DNA of 64,000 bases from Bacillota bacterium (GCA_016286445.1 JAEESS010000004.1:1-64000); one strand, 5' to 3'. Shown: positions 17,736-27,561, numbered from the stretch's first letter. Numbers and translations: made by a program. Notes: generated from the letters alone by a model not told the origin.

Positions 17736-18362
17736 ATGGTGCTTTCCGATCTGACATTACGCTCCTTCTTTGAGTTGCTCGGTTCCGACGCGGCAGCTCC
17801 CGGAGGCGGCTCCGCTGCTGCCATGACGGGTTCTTTGGGTTCTGCACTTGCCGAAATGGTCGGCAATCTGTCCCTGGATCGCCCGCAGTATGCCACATCC
17901 TCGGAGGAGATCCGTGTCTGCAAGGAACGGCGCGGCGCACTGCGCGCTGCGTTTCTCGACGCAATGGAACGCGAAGCCGACGCGTTCCACCGGTTCACGG
18001 CGGCGCTGAATCTGCCCAAAGGGACGGCGGAGGAAAAAAACGCCCGCACCGCCGCGATCCAGAACGCGCTGATCCTTTGCATCGAATCGCCTCTGCATAC
18101 GATGGAGCTTTCTCTCGACGCGGCGAAAATGATTGAGCGCATGCCGGGAAAGACCAATATGAACGCCGTCAGCGACCTCGGCGTCGCGGTCATGATGCTG
18201 GAATCGACCGTCCGCAGCGCCTGGCTGAACGTGCTGATCAACCTCGGCTATCTCAAGGACAAGGACAGAGCCGCAGTCTACCGTTACAGAGGCGAACAGC
18301 TGCTCAGCGATACGCTCGCCTGCACCGGCGTGGTTTACGAGCAGGTGCTCGGCATGCTTTGA
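17736..18362 (+). CDS. fchA: cyclodeaminase/cyclohydrolase family protein (FchA/FTCD-C-like)
   Basis: AAPGGGSAAAMTGSLGSALAEMVGNL, GKTNMNAVSDLGVA. Confidence 0.82.
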   Translation: MVLSDLTLRSFFELLGSDAAAPGGGSAAAMTGSLGSALAEMVGNLSLDRPQYATSSEEIRVCKERRGALRAAFLDAMEREADAFHRFTAALNLPKGTAEEKNARTAAIQNALILCIESPLHTMELSLDAAKMIERMPGKTNMNAVSDLGVAVMMLESTVRSAWLNVLINLGYLKDKDRAAVYRYRGEQLLSDTLACTGVVYEQVLGML

Positions 18363-18458
18363 TCGCGATCCTTCCCTGCCTCATCGGCGGCATGCCGCCG
18401 GCGCAAGTCGGTCATCCGGTCAAACGCGTTCAACAGCATCTCCCCCGCAATTGCATCA

Positions 18459-18496
18459 AGCGGCGATCACGGACTCCGTCATCACCGCTCTTTTTT
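18459..18496 (+). terminator. Rho-independent terminator
   Basis: agcggcgat...atcaccgct then TTTTTT. Confidence 0.65.
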
Positions 18497-18602
18497 ATGA
18501 GTTCTGTGGATATCCTTAGCGGAAAGCGCTTCGGTAAACCGCCGGAGATCCGGCGTGCACGCACGGTTCCCATGGCGGGAATCGTCCTCTGCACCGCGGC
18601 GC

Positions 18603-19019
18603 TTACGCCGGGAGATCCTTTCTGCTTTTCAACAGCGAAATAAGATACACCGCTGCACCGAGCGCCGCCAAAGCGCCGCCCGCGATCCAGTAGACAAGCG
18701 TCAGCGGATTCGTCGTGCCGTAGATCTCGAGCGCGCCGGAGACGAGGCTTCCGACGGTCAGCGCCGCGATCCCCGCATGGTATACGCTGCGGGCAAAGCG
18801 ATTCGGGTACGGCGCGCGCAGCATCGTAATGAGCAGCAGCGGCAGCACGCCGAGCACGAGCGGGAATGCAAAGGCATAGAGCATGCCGTAGGCGTATACG
18901 CCGTGGCTGAAGATCTCATAGACCGCACCGAACGCCGCGCAGAACAGGGAAACGACCAGATCGATCAGAATCAGCTTTTGCTGCGGATTCAATTTACGCG
19001 CCGTAACCGATGTAGACAA
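18603..19019 (-). CDS. four-TM-like membrane protein
   Basis: hydrophobic segments; overlaps the end of the upstream glycosidase gene. Confidence 0.65.
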   Translation of the reverse strand: MSTSVTARKLNPQQKLILIDLVVSLFCAAFGAVYEIFSHGVYAYGMLYAFAFPLVLGVLPLLLITMLRAPYPNRFARSVYHAGIAALTVGSLVSGALEIYGTTNPLTLVYWIAGGALAALGAAVYLISLLKSRKDLPA

Positions 19020-19974
19020 TGTCGCTCACGCTCCTTTCGCCGGATCTTCTGCCGTTTACGGGGTTGTTGACAAGGTTCCCGAGAAACACCATCGACGACG
19101 AGCCGCCGCCGTCGAGATTATAGGCGGTCTCTACGCCGAGCGATTCCATAAACGTCGCAAGCTCATGGAGGGAAAGCCCGTCGCTGTCGCTTGTTCTGCC
19201 GTCCGCCACAACGAACACATAGTGCAGATCATCGATCACGCCGATCGCCGTGCGCGGATTGCTCGCCATCGCCCTGCCGACCTCATCGTTTTCCGAAACT
19301 GCGATTTCGCCGTTTTCCACAAGTGCCGGACCGAAGCTGAGCACGTTCCATGCGCCGGACGCAAGCAGCTCCTCCGCCGTGATCTCGTCCTCGTCGATGA
19401 TGCCGAACGAGCCGTCCCGATAGATCACAAGGTCCTCGCCGCCGCTCGGCGTGTTCCGGTACAGCACGCCGCCGCGGATCACATAGCCGCTGCGCTGCGC
19501 GCCGTAATAATCGCCGTTGATCGCAAGGATTGCGTTGACCGAAGACGCCGTCGCCGAGGTTTTGGCGGTGACGTTGCGTCCGTAGCTGTTCTCGGCAAAC
19601 GCCGTCCGAAGATAGTCCGCCGAGGAGAGCTGTACGTCCGCAACGTAGACCGTCGTTTCATGAAGCCGGTATGTCGAAAGCTGTATGGAAATGTTTTCGT
19701 CCGAATAGGTCGTGTCGGTCGTGACCGGCTCCGCCGCCTGCGCGGCTTCGGTCGGTTCCGGTTCCTCCGCAAATGCTTCGGCAGATTCCTCCGCGATGAT
19801 TGTGATCTCGTCCTCGTCCCCCGCCGTCTGTATCACGGCAGTCTGCGCCGCAGGTTCCTCCGCCGCAGCCGAATAGACGCGTTTGATCAGAAATGTATCC
19901 GCCAAAAGATATCCGGTGAACAGCAGCAGCGCAAGCCCGAACAGGACCGCAAAACCGTACTTGGGTATCTTCAT
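18994..19974 (-). CDS. phosphodiester glycosidase family (NAGPA-like) membrane-anchored protein
   Basis: AILAINGDYYGAQRSGYVIRGG...SFGPALVENG...NPRTAIGV...AYNLDGGGSSSMVFLG; N-terminal TM. Confidence 0.87.
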   Translation of the reverse strand: MKIPKYGFAVLFGLALLLFTGYLLADTFLIKRVYSAAAEEPAAQTAVIQTAGDEDEITIIAEESAEAFAEEPEPTEAAQAAEPVTTDTTYSDENISIQLSTYRLHETTVYVADVQLSSADYLRTAFAENSYGRNVTAKTSATASSVNAILAINGDYYGAQRSGYVIRGGVLYRNTPSGGEDLVIYRDGSFGIIDEDEITAEELLASGAWNVLSFGPALVENGEIAVSENDEVGRAMASNPRTAIGVIDDLHYVFVVADGRTSDSDGLSLHELATFMESLGVETAYNLDGGGSSSMVFLGNLVNNPVNGRRSGERSVSDIVYIGYGA

Positions 19975-20002
19975 GTTCTTCACCTCTCTTTTTCTTGCTT
20001 TG

Positions 20003-20035
20003 ATCATACAGCGTCAACCCTAAACGAACCTAAAT
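20003..20035 (-). promoter_or_regulatory. promoter with TTTAGG direct repeat and TATGAT
   Basis: minus strand ATTTAGGTTCGTTTAGGGTTGACGCTGTATGAT. Confidence 0.65.
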
Positions 20036-20106
20036 CCGAACAAAGTTTTTGATGCTTTTTCCGGAAATATATGATATGATTGAAAAAACAGCTTCGGAGG
20101 AGCGGT

Positions 20107-20781
20107 ATGCGCCTTTTATTTGCGGAGGATGAAAAATCCCTGTCGCGCGCGGTGTGCGCGATCCTAAAGAAGAACAACTATTCCGTCGACGCGGTCTATA
20201 ACGGCGCGGACGCTCTGGATTACCTCGCGACCGAAAACTACGACGGCGTGATCCTCGACGTCATGATGCCGAAGGTCGACGGGTTCACGGTCTTAAAGCG
20301 CATGCGCGAGACGGGCAACAAAACGCCGGTGCTGATGCTGACCGCGCGTTCGGAGATCGACGACAGGGTCTTCGGGCTCGATTCCGGCGCAAACGATTAT
20401 CTCACGAAGCCCTTTGATACGAAGGAGCTTTTGGCGCGCATCCGTGTGATGACGCGGCAGACCGCGGTGCAGGCGGACACAAAGCTTTCCGTCGGAAATC
20501 TGACGCTGGACGTCGCAGCGTACGAGCTGAAAGGTCCGGGCGGGCAGTTTAAGCTTGCCGGCAAGGAGTTTCAGATGCTGGAGATGCTGATGCGAAGCCC
20601 GAAACGGCTGATCTCGACCGATGCGTTCATGGACCGCATCTGGGGGTATGAGAGCGAAGCCGAGCTGAACGTTGTCTGGGTGTATATCTCATATCTCAGA
20701 AAGAAGCTGGAAGCCGTCGGCGCGAATGTGAAGATCAAGGCGCAGCGCGGCGTCGGGTATTATCTGGAGGTGTCGGAATGA
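20107..20781 (+). CDS. OmpR-family response regulator
   Basis: MRLLFAEDEKSLSRAV, VILDVMMPKVDGF, LTARSEIDDRV, C-terminal winged helix; GGAGG RBS before ATG. Confidence 0.95.
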   Translation: MRLLFAEDEKSLSRAVCAILKKNNYSVDAVYNGADALDYLATENYDGVILDVMMPKVDGFTVLKRMRETGNKTPVLMLTARSEIDDRVFGLDSGANDYLTKPFDTKELLARIRVMTRQTAVQADTKLSVGNLTLDVAAYELKGPGGQFKLAGKEFQMLEMLMRSPKRLISTDAFMDRIWGYESEAELNVVWVYISYLRKKLEAVGANVKIKAQRGVGYYLEVSE

Positions 20782-22031
20782 TCCGGAAGCTGAAACGGAA
20801 ATTCATACTGGCGGCGATGCTGTCGCTGTTGCTCGTGCTCGGGCTTTTGATCGGACTGATCAACATTCTGAATTACCGTTCGCTTGTAAACGATGCAGAC
20901 GGGACGCTTTCCATGCTTTCGGAGCTCAACGGCAATTCCCCCGGCACGTTCACGTTCGATGACAAGGTAAATCCGGAGGAACGTGACAAAACAGGGCACA
21001 GACAGCGGCGCGAATGGAACGGCGAACGCCCGTATCAGGCGCGCTATTTCTCGGTCACGCTGACGGATGCGGGCGAATTGATCTCCGTCGATCTTCGGAA
21101 TATCGTCACGATCAATGAAAGCGGCGCTGCAGATATGGCGAAATCCGCGGCGGCGAGAGGTCTCGAAAAAGGGTTCTCAGGCGATTACCGGTATCTCGGC
21201 GTGCCCGCCGATTCCGGTACGCGCTGGATCTTTCTGAATCGTGAAGTCGAGCTTGCCACCTTCCGCGCGTTCCTTTGGACAAGCGTCGGCATTTCCGCGG
21301 CGGGTTTTTTGATGGTGTTTCTGCTGCTGATGCTCCTGTCCGCGCGGATCGTGCGTCCGATCGCCCTGAGCTACGAAAAGCAAAAACAGTTCATCACCGA
21401 CGCCGGACACGAGCTCAAGACGCCGATCACGATCATCCGGGCGGACGCGGATGTGCTTGAAGAGGATCTTCCCGAAAGCGAATGGATCGCGGATATCCGT
21501 TCGCAGACGGACCGTCTTTCCTCGCTGACCAACGACCTCGTTTACCTTTCGCGCATGGAAGAGGAAAGCGCAAAGCCGCAGATGCTGGAGTTTCCGCTCT
21601 CCGACGTCGTTTCGGACACGGCACAGCCGTACCGGGCGGTCGCTCTGACGCAAAGCAAGACGTTCACGACGGACATTCAGCCGATGCTCTCCCTGCACGG
21701 CGATGAAAAATCGATCCGCAAGCTCATATCGATCCTTTTGGACAACGCGATGAAGTATTCGCCGGAGGGCGGTACGATCTCGCTTTCCCTGAAAAAGACC
21801 GGCAGACAGCTTCTGCTCTCCGTGACGAATACCGCCGCGCATATGGAAAAGGGCAGTCAGGACCGCCTGTTCGACCGGTTCTATCGCGCCGACGCCTCGC
21901 GCAGCTCCGAGACCGGCGGGTTCGGGCTTGGACTTGCGATCGCGAAAGCGGTCGTCGAATCGCACAAGGGCAAAATCCATGCCTTCTCGGACGGTGAATC
22001 TCTGACCGTGGAAGCGGCGTTTGCAGAATAA
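20778..22031 (+). CDS. sensor histidine kinase
   Basis: TM segments, QFITDAGHELKTPITIIRADADVL H-box, LLDNAMKYSPEGG N-box; ATGA overlap with the RR. Confidence 0.95.
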   Translation: MIRKLKRKFILAAMLSLLLVLGLLIGLINILNYRSLVNDADGTLSMLSELNGNSPGTFTFDDKVNPEERDKTGHRQRREWNGERPYQARYFSVTLTDAGELISVDLRNIVTINESGAADMAKSAAARGLEKGFSGDYRYLGVPADSGTRWIFLNREVELATFRAFLWTSVGISAAGFLMVFLLLMLLSARIVRPIALSYEKQKQFITDAGHELKTPITIIRADADVLEEDLPESEWIADIRSQTDRLSSLTNDLVYLSRMEEESAKPQMLEFPLSDVVSDTAQPYRAVALTQSKTFTTDIQPMLSLHGDEKSIRKLISILLDNAMKYSPEGGTISLSLKKTGRQLLLSVTNTAAHMEKGSQDRLFDRFYRADASRSSETGGFGLGLAIAKAVVESHKGKIHAFSDGESLTVEAAFAE

Positions 22032-22045
22032 AACGATATAAGCAA

Positions 22046-22079
22046 AAAGCAGCTCCGTTCTTTTCGGAGCTGCTTTTCT
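22046..22079 (+). terminator. Rho-independent terminator
   Basis: agcagctccg-ttctttt-cggagctgct-TTTCT. Confidence 0.75.
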
Positions 22080-22088
22080 ATTTGCCGT

Positions 22089-24224
22089 TTATCGCCTGCC
22101 GTGTCCGCCTCCGTGACCGCCGAAGCCGCCGAAACCGCCGAACCCGTAATTGCCCGCGTCGCCTTCCGTTTGAGACGACTGCGTCCAGGAGAGGAACGCT
22201 GCGCCGTCCTTCTCCACCGTGTACGAGCCGTTCAAGGCGAACGCGTCCGACGCGATCCAACAGGAGGAAAAGGATTCGTTCAGATTGAACGAGAAGATCG
22301 TATCGCCGTTTGCGTTCGTGATGCGGTAATCCCCGGCGGAAAAGCTCGTGCCGTTCGATACATAGGTGTTGACCGAGCCGCTTTGCGGAAACTGACAGAT
22401 GCCTCCGAGCGCGACGATCGTGCCGCCGGTCACGGTGACCGTGCCGTCCGCATCCACTGAGCCCGCCATGCCGCCCATCTGCGCGCCGCCGAGCACCAGC
22501 ACCGTGCCGCCGGTCATCTGGATGCTGCCGTTTGAGTCGATCGCGTCCGTATCGCCGGAGGGCGTGCGGATCTCTGCATATCCGCCGTTGATATACACCA
22601 TCGGCGTCGCCGCGCCTTTGCAGGCGTTCAGTCCGTCGTCGTCGGCGTCAACACAGATCGTGCCGCCGTTCAGCGTAACTGTGTTCGCCTCAAGGCCTTC
22701 GTGTGATTCAACAATATCGACCGTCCCGCCGTTGACCGTCAGCGCATTGTCCGCATGCATACCGTCGTCTGCCGACGTCACCGTTACGGAGCCGCCGTTC
22801 ACCGTGATGTTTCCGAGACCTTCCGCGCCGTTTTCCAGCGCAGTGCCGGCGTTTGCGTGCAGACCGTCGTCTCCCGCAAAGACCGTGACCGTGCCCGCGC
22901 TGACGATGATCTCGTTCTCCGCTTTGATCCCTTTCGAGGAATATGTCGTTTTGGACGAATTGCCGCCGCTTGTGATGCCGACCCAGTCGCCGGACATCGT
23001 TCCGCCGGAAATGGAGGTCAGAAGGTATCCGTTCATTGCGGTGTTGACGGTCTCGCCGGTCGTGCTTGCCTTGAAGTTTTCGCCGTCCGGCGCCGCGCCG
23101 CTTTCCACCATGTGGAACAGAATGTTCCGGTATCCGTCCGGGATGCGGAACGCAAGTCCGTAATACCCGGTCCGTCCGCTGTACACCATCGTTTCATAGA
23201 CACACTGCACGAACGTGCCCGCCGCTTCGTCATCGTTATAGAAATACGCGTAATAGTCGCAGGCGTCGCTGTACAGCGCCGTCGGCACGATCAGATACGC
23301 TTCCGCGCCTGCCGCCGTCGCTTCGGCATTCGCGTGGGAAGCGGTGTAGATATTGACAACGCACGTTTCCTCTTCGGAAATTTCAACGTTGTACGCCGCG
23401 GAAATGCCGTCGCAGGCAGCGTAGATATCGACCTGTCCGCCCGTGATCGACACGGTGCCGCGCTGCTTTCCTTTCGATGAGACATCCGTGTTTTCGGTCT
23501 TAACGCCGTCGCTCGCGGTGGAGATCAGAATAAGACTGCCGGATTTGATCGAAACCGAATCGTTGCCCTTCAGCGCGTTGCCCGCTGCGGTCACCTTGAG
23601 CGTCATGTTCTTGACAGAAAGATCGTCCTTCGATTTCACGCCGTTATCAAACGACGTTTCAACGATCAGCGTTCCGCTGCCGGTAAGTTTAAGATCGCAG
23701 GTCGTGTAGATCGCGGCGTCCTCCTCAATACCGTCCACGCTGCCGGTGCGGAGATCGGCAACGGTATTGTACGTATTCTTTTCTGCTTTCACCGTCGCTT
23801 CTGCAGCGTTCTTTACAAGGATCGGCGCGCCGAAATCGCAGGAGATCGAAGCGTTATTGAGGATCAGCTTCACTTCATCTTCGTCGCCCGCGTCCACCAC
23901 GATCTGCCCATTTCCGAGCGCGCCGGAAAGCGTATACTCCCCCGCCGCCGTGATCATATAGACCGAGCCGTTCTGTGAGACCGCGCCGGTATCGGATGTG
24001 ATCGTGAAATCGTCCGTCGTTGTCTTCGCATCATCGGTCGGATCTGTCAGCGTTTCACTGCCGACCGGCGCGGCGGTCTCCTGTGCCGCCATCGGAGCAG
24101 CCGTGCTGTTCACCGGAGTGATCTCCGTCGCTTCCGACGACGCGACAGCATTGGTCTGCGCCGTTCCTCCGCATGCGATGCATAGAAGCGCAAAAAGTAT
24201 GATACATGCAAATAAGCGTTTCAT
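22089..24224 (-). CDS. carbohydrate-binding domain (DUF4353)-like lipoprotein
   Basis: lipobox LLCIACGG; repeated GGTVTV/GGT beta-helix-like motifs; Gly-rich GFGGFGGHGGGHGRR tail. Confidence 0.85.
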   Translation of the reverse strand: MKRLFACIILFALLCIACGGTAQTNAVASSEATEITPVNSTAAPMAAQETAAPVGSETLTDPTDDAKTTTDDFTITSDTGAVSQNGSVYMITAAGEYTLSGALGNGQIVVDAGDEDEVKLILNNASISCDFGAPILVKNAAEATVKAEKNTYNTVADLRTGSVDGIEEDAAIYTTCDLKLTGSGTLIVETSFDNGVKSKDDLSVKNMTLKVTAAGNALKGNDSVSIKSGSLILISTASDGVKTENTDVSSKGKQRGTVSITGGQVDIYAACDGISAAYNVEISEEETCVVNIYTASHANAEATAAGAEAYLIVPTALYSDACDYYAYFYNDDEAAGTFVQCVYETMVYSGRTGYYGLAFRIPDGYRNILFHMVESGAAPDGENFKASTTGETVNTAMNGYLLTSISGGTMSGDWVGITSGGNSSKTTYSSKGIKAENEIIVSAGTVTVFAGDDGLHANAGTALENGAEGLGNITVNGGSVTVTSADDGMHADNALTVNGGTVDIVESHEGLEANTVTLNGGTICVDADDDGLNACKGAATPMVYINGGYAEIRTPSGDTDAIDSNGSIQMTGGTVLVLGGAQMGGMAGSVDADGTVTVTGGTIVALGGICQFPQSGSVNTYVSNGTSFSAGDYRITNANGDTIFSFNLNESFSSCWIASDAFALNGSYTVEKDGAAFLSWTQSSQTEGDAGNYGFGGFGGFGGHGGGHGRR

Positions 24225-24282
24225 TTCTCTTGTTTCCTTTCTGTTGACAGTGTACAGGTTGTGATTCCGTTTGACAACCGTT

Positions 24283-24954
24283 TTATAACTGCGCCTGCTG
24301 CTCGCTGTACGGCAGCAGCGCGATTTCCAGATTCCCGTTCCTTGTGCGCAGCTCGTCGATAAACGCCTTCTCCTCCTTCGGGTCCCTCATGCGGATGAGG
24401 AACGAGAGCCGGAACATGGAGCCCATGCCGGTCGTTTTGACGCCGAGACGCTCAACGCTCTTCAGATACTGCTTGAAAGGCTCGTCGAACAGTTCGGTAT
24501 ATTCCAGCGATTCCGGCACGGTCACCTTCAAAAGCCGCTCCTCCTGCATCGGCTTGCTGTCAAAGAGGTGCAACGACGCAAAGAGGAAGTACAAAAGCGC
24601 AAGCGTCAAAAGGATGATGACGCCGTACGCAAGATAGCCCATGCCGAACGCGATGCCCGCGCCCATGGCGATCAGGATCGCGGCGATCTCGTCCGCAGTG
24701 CCCTGCGCCGAGCGGAAGCGGATCAAGCTGAACGCGCCGCCGATCGCAACGCCCGCGCCGATGTTGCCGTTCACGAAGGTGATGACCGCGCCGACGACAA
24801 ACGGGATCAGCGCCGTGACGATGAAAAAGCGCTTCGTGGCGCGTACCCGCCGCGACATGCCCCATGCAAACAACAATCCGGAGAGGATCGCAACGCCCGC
24901 CATCAGAAAAAACTCCGATGCGGTGACTGAGGAAGAATAAATCGAATCAAACAT
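24283..24954 (-). CDS. DUF4956-like membrane protein
   Basis: GNIGAGVAIGGAFSLIRFRSAQGTADEIAAILIAMGAGIAFGMGYL; between VTC and DUF4353 genes. Confidence 0.87.
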   Translation of the reverse strand: MFDSIYSSSVTASEFFLMAGVAILSGLLFAWGMSRRVRATKRFFIVTALIPFVVGAVITFVNGNIGAGVAIGGAFSLIRFRSAQGTADEIAAILIAMGAGIAFGMGYLAYGVIILLTLALLYFLFASLHLFDSKPMQEERLLKVTVPESLEYTELFDEPFKQYLKSVERLGVKTTGMGSMFRLSFLIRMRDPKEEKAFIDELRTRNGNLEIALLPYSEQQAQL

Positions 24955-24967
24955 TTGAAAATTCCTT

Positions 24968-25675
24968 TCATCTGCGGACCGGCATTGAGCGCCGATACGC
25001 TTCGCCGTATTTGCTGATGCTGCCGCGCTTGATCTGCCCTTCGGACAGAATGCGGACGAGCCACAGCGGGATCGTGTCCTGCACCTTGATTTCGAGAATC
25101 GTATCGCCGGGGTTTATAAGCGGGATCCCGACCGGCGCGTGATCGAAGGACAGCGCATCGATGCGGTAACGCGGGTTGCGGTCGATCGTAAGCCGCAGAT
25201 CGCCGTCCGGCTCATAATACGCGGTTCGGTCGTAGAGGATCATGCACGCAGGCTCGAGCTTTTGGTAGAAATCGCGGAAATAGGTGATCTCGCGGTCGAT
25301 CTGCCCCGTTTCGTCGAGGTTCAGTTCTCCGGCGAAGAACCGCTCCGCCTCCGGGACCGTCGTCTGCACACGGCGCTTGTAAACGATCCCGAACGCCTTG
25401 CGCTTGAGCTCCAAAAAGACCGGCGATTCGTTCGTCACGCGACCGTATGCGCGGAGCCGGATCTTTTCCTTGAACGCCGGCTTTTCGATCGAGGTCCGGA
25501 CAAGCCGTTTGTCCGGCGTATCGTAATAGAGCGATTGGATCGTGGTCAGCCCGTACGCGTCCGGCTCCATGTGTCCCTTTAACCGTTCGCAGAAAAAGTC
25601 CGTCTGTTCTGCATTTAGGATGTATTTCCATTCGACCCGCTGCATCACGGTGATCGGCGCCTGTACGCTTTCCAT
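24968..25675 (-). CDS. VTC (polyphosphate polymerase) domain protein
   Basis: RVEWKYILNAEQTDFF...TIQSLYYDTPDKRLVRTSIEKPAFKEKIRLRAYG...FLELKRKAFGIVYKRR. Confidence 0.9.
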   Translation of the reverse strand: MESVQAPITVMQRVEWKYILNAEQTDFFCERLKGHMEPDAYGLTTIQSLYYDTPDKRLVRTSIEKPAFKEKIRLRAYGRVTNESPVFLELKRKAFGIVYKRRVQTTVPEAERFFAGELNLDETGQIDREITYFRDFYQKLEPACMILYDRTAYYEPDGDLRLTIDRNPRYRIDALSFDHAPVGIPLINPGDTILEIKVQDTIPLWLVRILSEGQIKRGSISKYGEAYRRSMPVRR

Positions 25676-25705
25676 ATGCGTGTCCTCGCTTTCTTTGATG
25701 GTACC

Positions 25706-25738
25706 ATCATACAGGCGTTTCCTAAAATGAAATTAAAA
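25706..25738 (-). promoter_or_regulatory. promoter with TTTTAA-N5-TTTTAGG direct repeat and TATGAT
   Basis: minus strand TTTTAATTTCATTTTAGGAAACGCCTGTATGAT. Confidence 0.65.
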
Positions 25739-25873
25739 CCCGAAAAACTTTTTGCAATATAAAAGTGCGCATTGAAACATGCACACTGACTTATCTGCGG
25801 ATCGGGATCACATTCCTTTCCGCCGAACGAACCGCGTGATACGCGATGCCTCTGCGCGCGGGATCTGTCGGGT

Positions 25874-26620
25874 TCAGGAGCCTTTCAGGATCCTTTTGAT
25901 CGTCCGCACATAGTCTTCCGGATGATTGATCGAAAACTCGCCGTGATACAGGTTGGGGATCACGGTCTTTTTGCTTCCCGGAACGGCGTTGTTTATCGTG
26001 TCCAGAGAGCGCAGGATCCGGCGATTTTCCTTCGCCCCCGCAAAGAGATGCAGCTGCGCCGTCGTCTCCGAGATCGCAGGCTTTAAGGAATACGCCGTGT
26101 TTGCTTTTAAGAAGGCGATCATATCGGACTTTTCGATCGCGCAGGTATCGCAGTAATAGTCCTCAAACAGCGACGGCTTCAGATGCAGCGAACGGAACTG
26201 CAGCTTTGCAAAGGATCTCCTGCGAATCAGTCCGTAACTCGATCCGAACGTCGGATCGATCAGCGCGTTGATGATCCCGGACGGGATGACCGCGGCGCTT
26301 TCCGCGATCGCGTACCTGCAAATGTCCCTGCGTTGGGAAAGCATTTCCAAAAGCACCTGCCCGCCGAGGGAAAGCCCTCCGATCAGCAGAACGCTGCCTC
26401 CTGAATGCGCATCGATAAAAGTGATGATCTCTGCGGCATTGTCCTCGATGGAGGTAAACTGCCGGTCGCTCCCCGCGTGTCCGTCCAGGATCGGCAGGAC
26501 GATATGGTATTTGGATTGAAGAAGCTCGGCTTCCTCCCGGTAATTCCACACGGAAAGTCCCCCGCCGTGCAGCAGAAGGATCGTTTCCGGATTCTCCGCT
26601 CCATACTCCCGATAATGCAT
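25874..26620 (-). CDS. alpha/beta hydrolase
   Basis: ILLLHGGGLSVWNY, GGLSLGGQVLLEML. Confidence 0.85.
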   Translation of the reverse strand: MHYREYGAENPETILLLHGGGLSVWNYREEAELLQSKYHIVLPILDGHAGSDRQFTSIEDNAAEIITFIDAHSGGSVLLIGGLSLGGQVLLEMLSQRRDICRYAIAESAAVIPSGIINALIDPTFGSSYGLIRRRSFAKLQFRSLHLKPSLFEDYYCDTCAIEKSDMIAFLKANTAYSLKPAISETTAQLHLFAGAKENRRILRSLDTINNAVPGSKKTVIPNLYHGEFSINHPEDYVRTIKRILKGS

Positions 26621-26629
26621 AGGACCTCC

Positions 26630-27466
26630 TCAATCCCGCTTGTCCGCAAAATATCGCTCGTAGGATTTTTTGCAGTAGCGTCCGAGCCTTGCGGATCCCG
26701 GATCGCGGGTAAAATCATAGGGACCGTTGACGCGCATGAAGTCGATCATCCCGATCTTTATCGCGTCAGTCTGGCAGTTGAACGAGCAGCGCACGCAGCC
26801 GATGCAGTTTTTGCCGAAGCGGAATCTGCCGTCCTCAAACGTGATGTTCTTTGTCGGGCAGTTTTTCACGCATTTCAGACAGCGGACGCACTTTTTCGGA
26901 TCGACGCGGAACAGTCTGCCGTTTCTCGGATAGAACCAATGCTCGACGCGGCAGAGCGCGGAAACGAGTTTTGCGGAAAGCGGCGCGGCAATCGACGTTT
27001 CCTCCCCGTCTGCGATCCTTTTTGCGGCGTCGGAGATCCGTTTCTCCGCCGTCTCAAGCATCAACGACGCCAGCGCGTCCGTGTGCCGGAAGACTATGTT
27101 GTAGGGCATGATATAGTGAAACTCGCCCTTGATCGCATAGCCTTTCTTTTGCAGAATGCGGATCATCTCCGCGGAGGAATTGTCGTTTAAGCGCAGCGGC
27201 TCGCCGGAGGTTTTCAAAAACCATACGTTCCCGCCGCCCGTAAGATTGCGGCAGAAGGGTTTCATCACGCGCGGCATATTGAAGCCGTAGATCGGATAGC
27301 AGATCACAAGATCGCGCTCCGACGCCGTCTCCGTCCCGTCCGCAATCTCATGAAGTTTGACCGAAATGCCCCGTTCCGTCAGCGCCGCTTCCAATGCCTT
27401 CGCGCATTTTAAAGTGTTTCCCGTGCCGGAAAACACACAGATCCCGATCCGCTTTGCCGTTTGCGC
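26630..27466 (-). CDS. EFR1-type flavodoxin-ferredoxin protein
   Basis: IGICVFSGTGNTLKCAKAL flavodoxin start; CVRCLKCVKNCPTKNI and CIGCVRCSFNCQTDAI. Confidence 0.88.
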   Translation of the reverse strand, partial: AQTAKRIGICVFSGTGNTLKCAKALEAALTERGISVKLHEIADGTETASERDLVICYPIYGFNMPRVMKPFCRNLTGGGNVWFLKTSGEPLRLNDNSSAEMIRILQKKGYAIKGEFHYIMPYNIVFRHTDALASLMLETAEKRISDAAKRIADGEETSIAAPLSAKLVSALCRVEHWFYPRNGRLFRVDPKKCVRCLKCVKNCPTKNITFEDGRFRFGKNCIGCVRCSFNCQTDAIKIGMIDFMRVNGPYDFTRDPGSARLGRYCKKSYERYFADKRD

Positions 27467-27538
27467 CATTGCCCCGCTGTCCTTCTGTCCCCTTGATGCC
27501 ATCAGTTTACCACATCCCGCCCGCCGATGCAAGAAAAG

Positions 27539-27561
27539 AGCCGAAGCGCGCTGCTTCGGCT
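27539..27561 (-). terminator. terminator of the AI-2E transporter gene
   Basis: agccgaagc-gcgct-gcttcggct, T-rich on the minus strand. Confidence 0.65.

Noticed and set aside
25740-25870. Possible riboswitch or ncRNA upstream of the VTC gene
   Set aside because: No conserved riboswitch core recognised; the segment is better explained by the promoter/operator motif.
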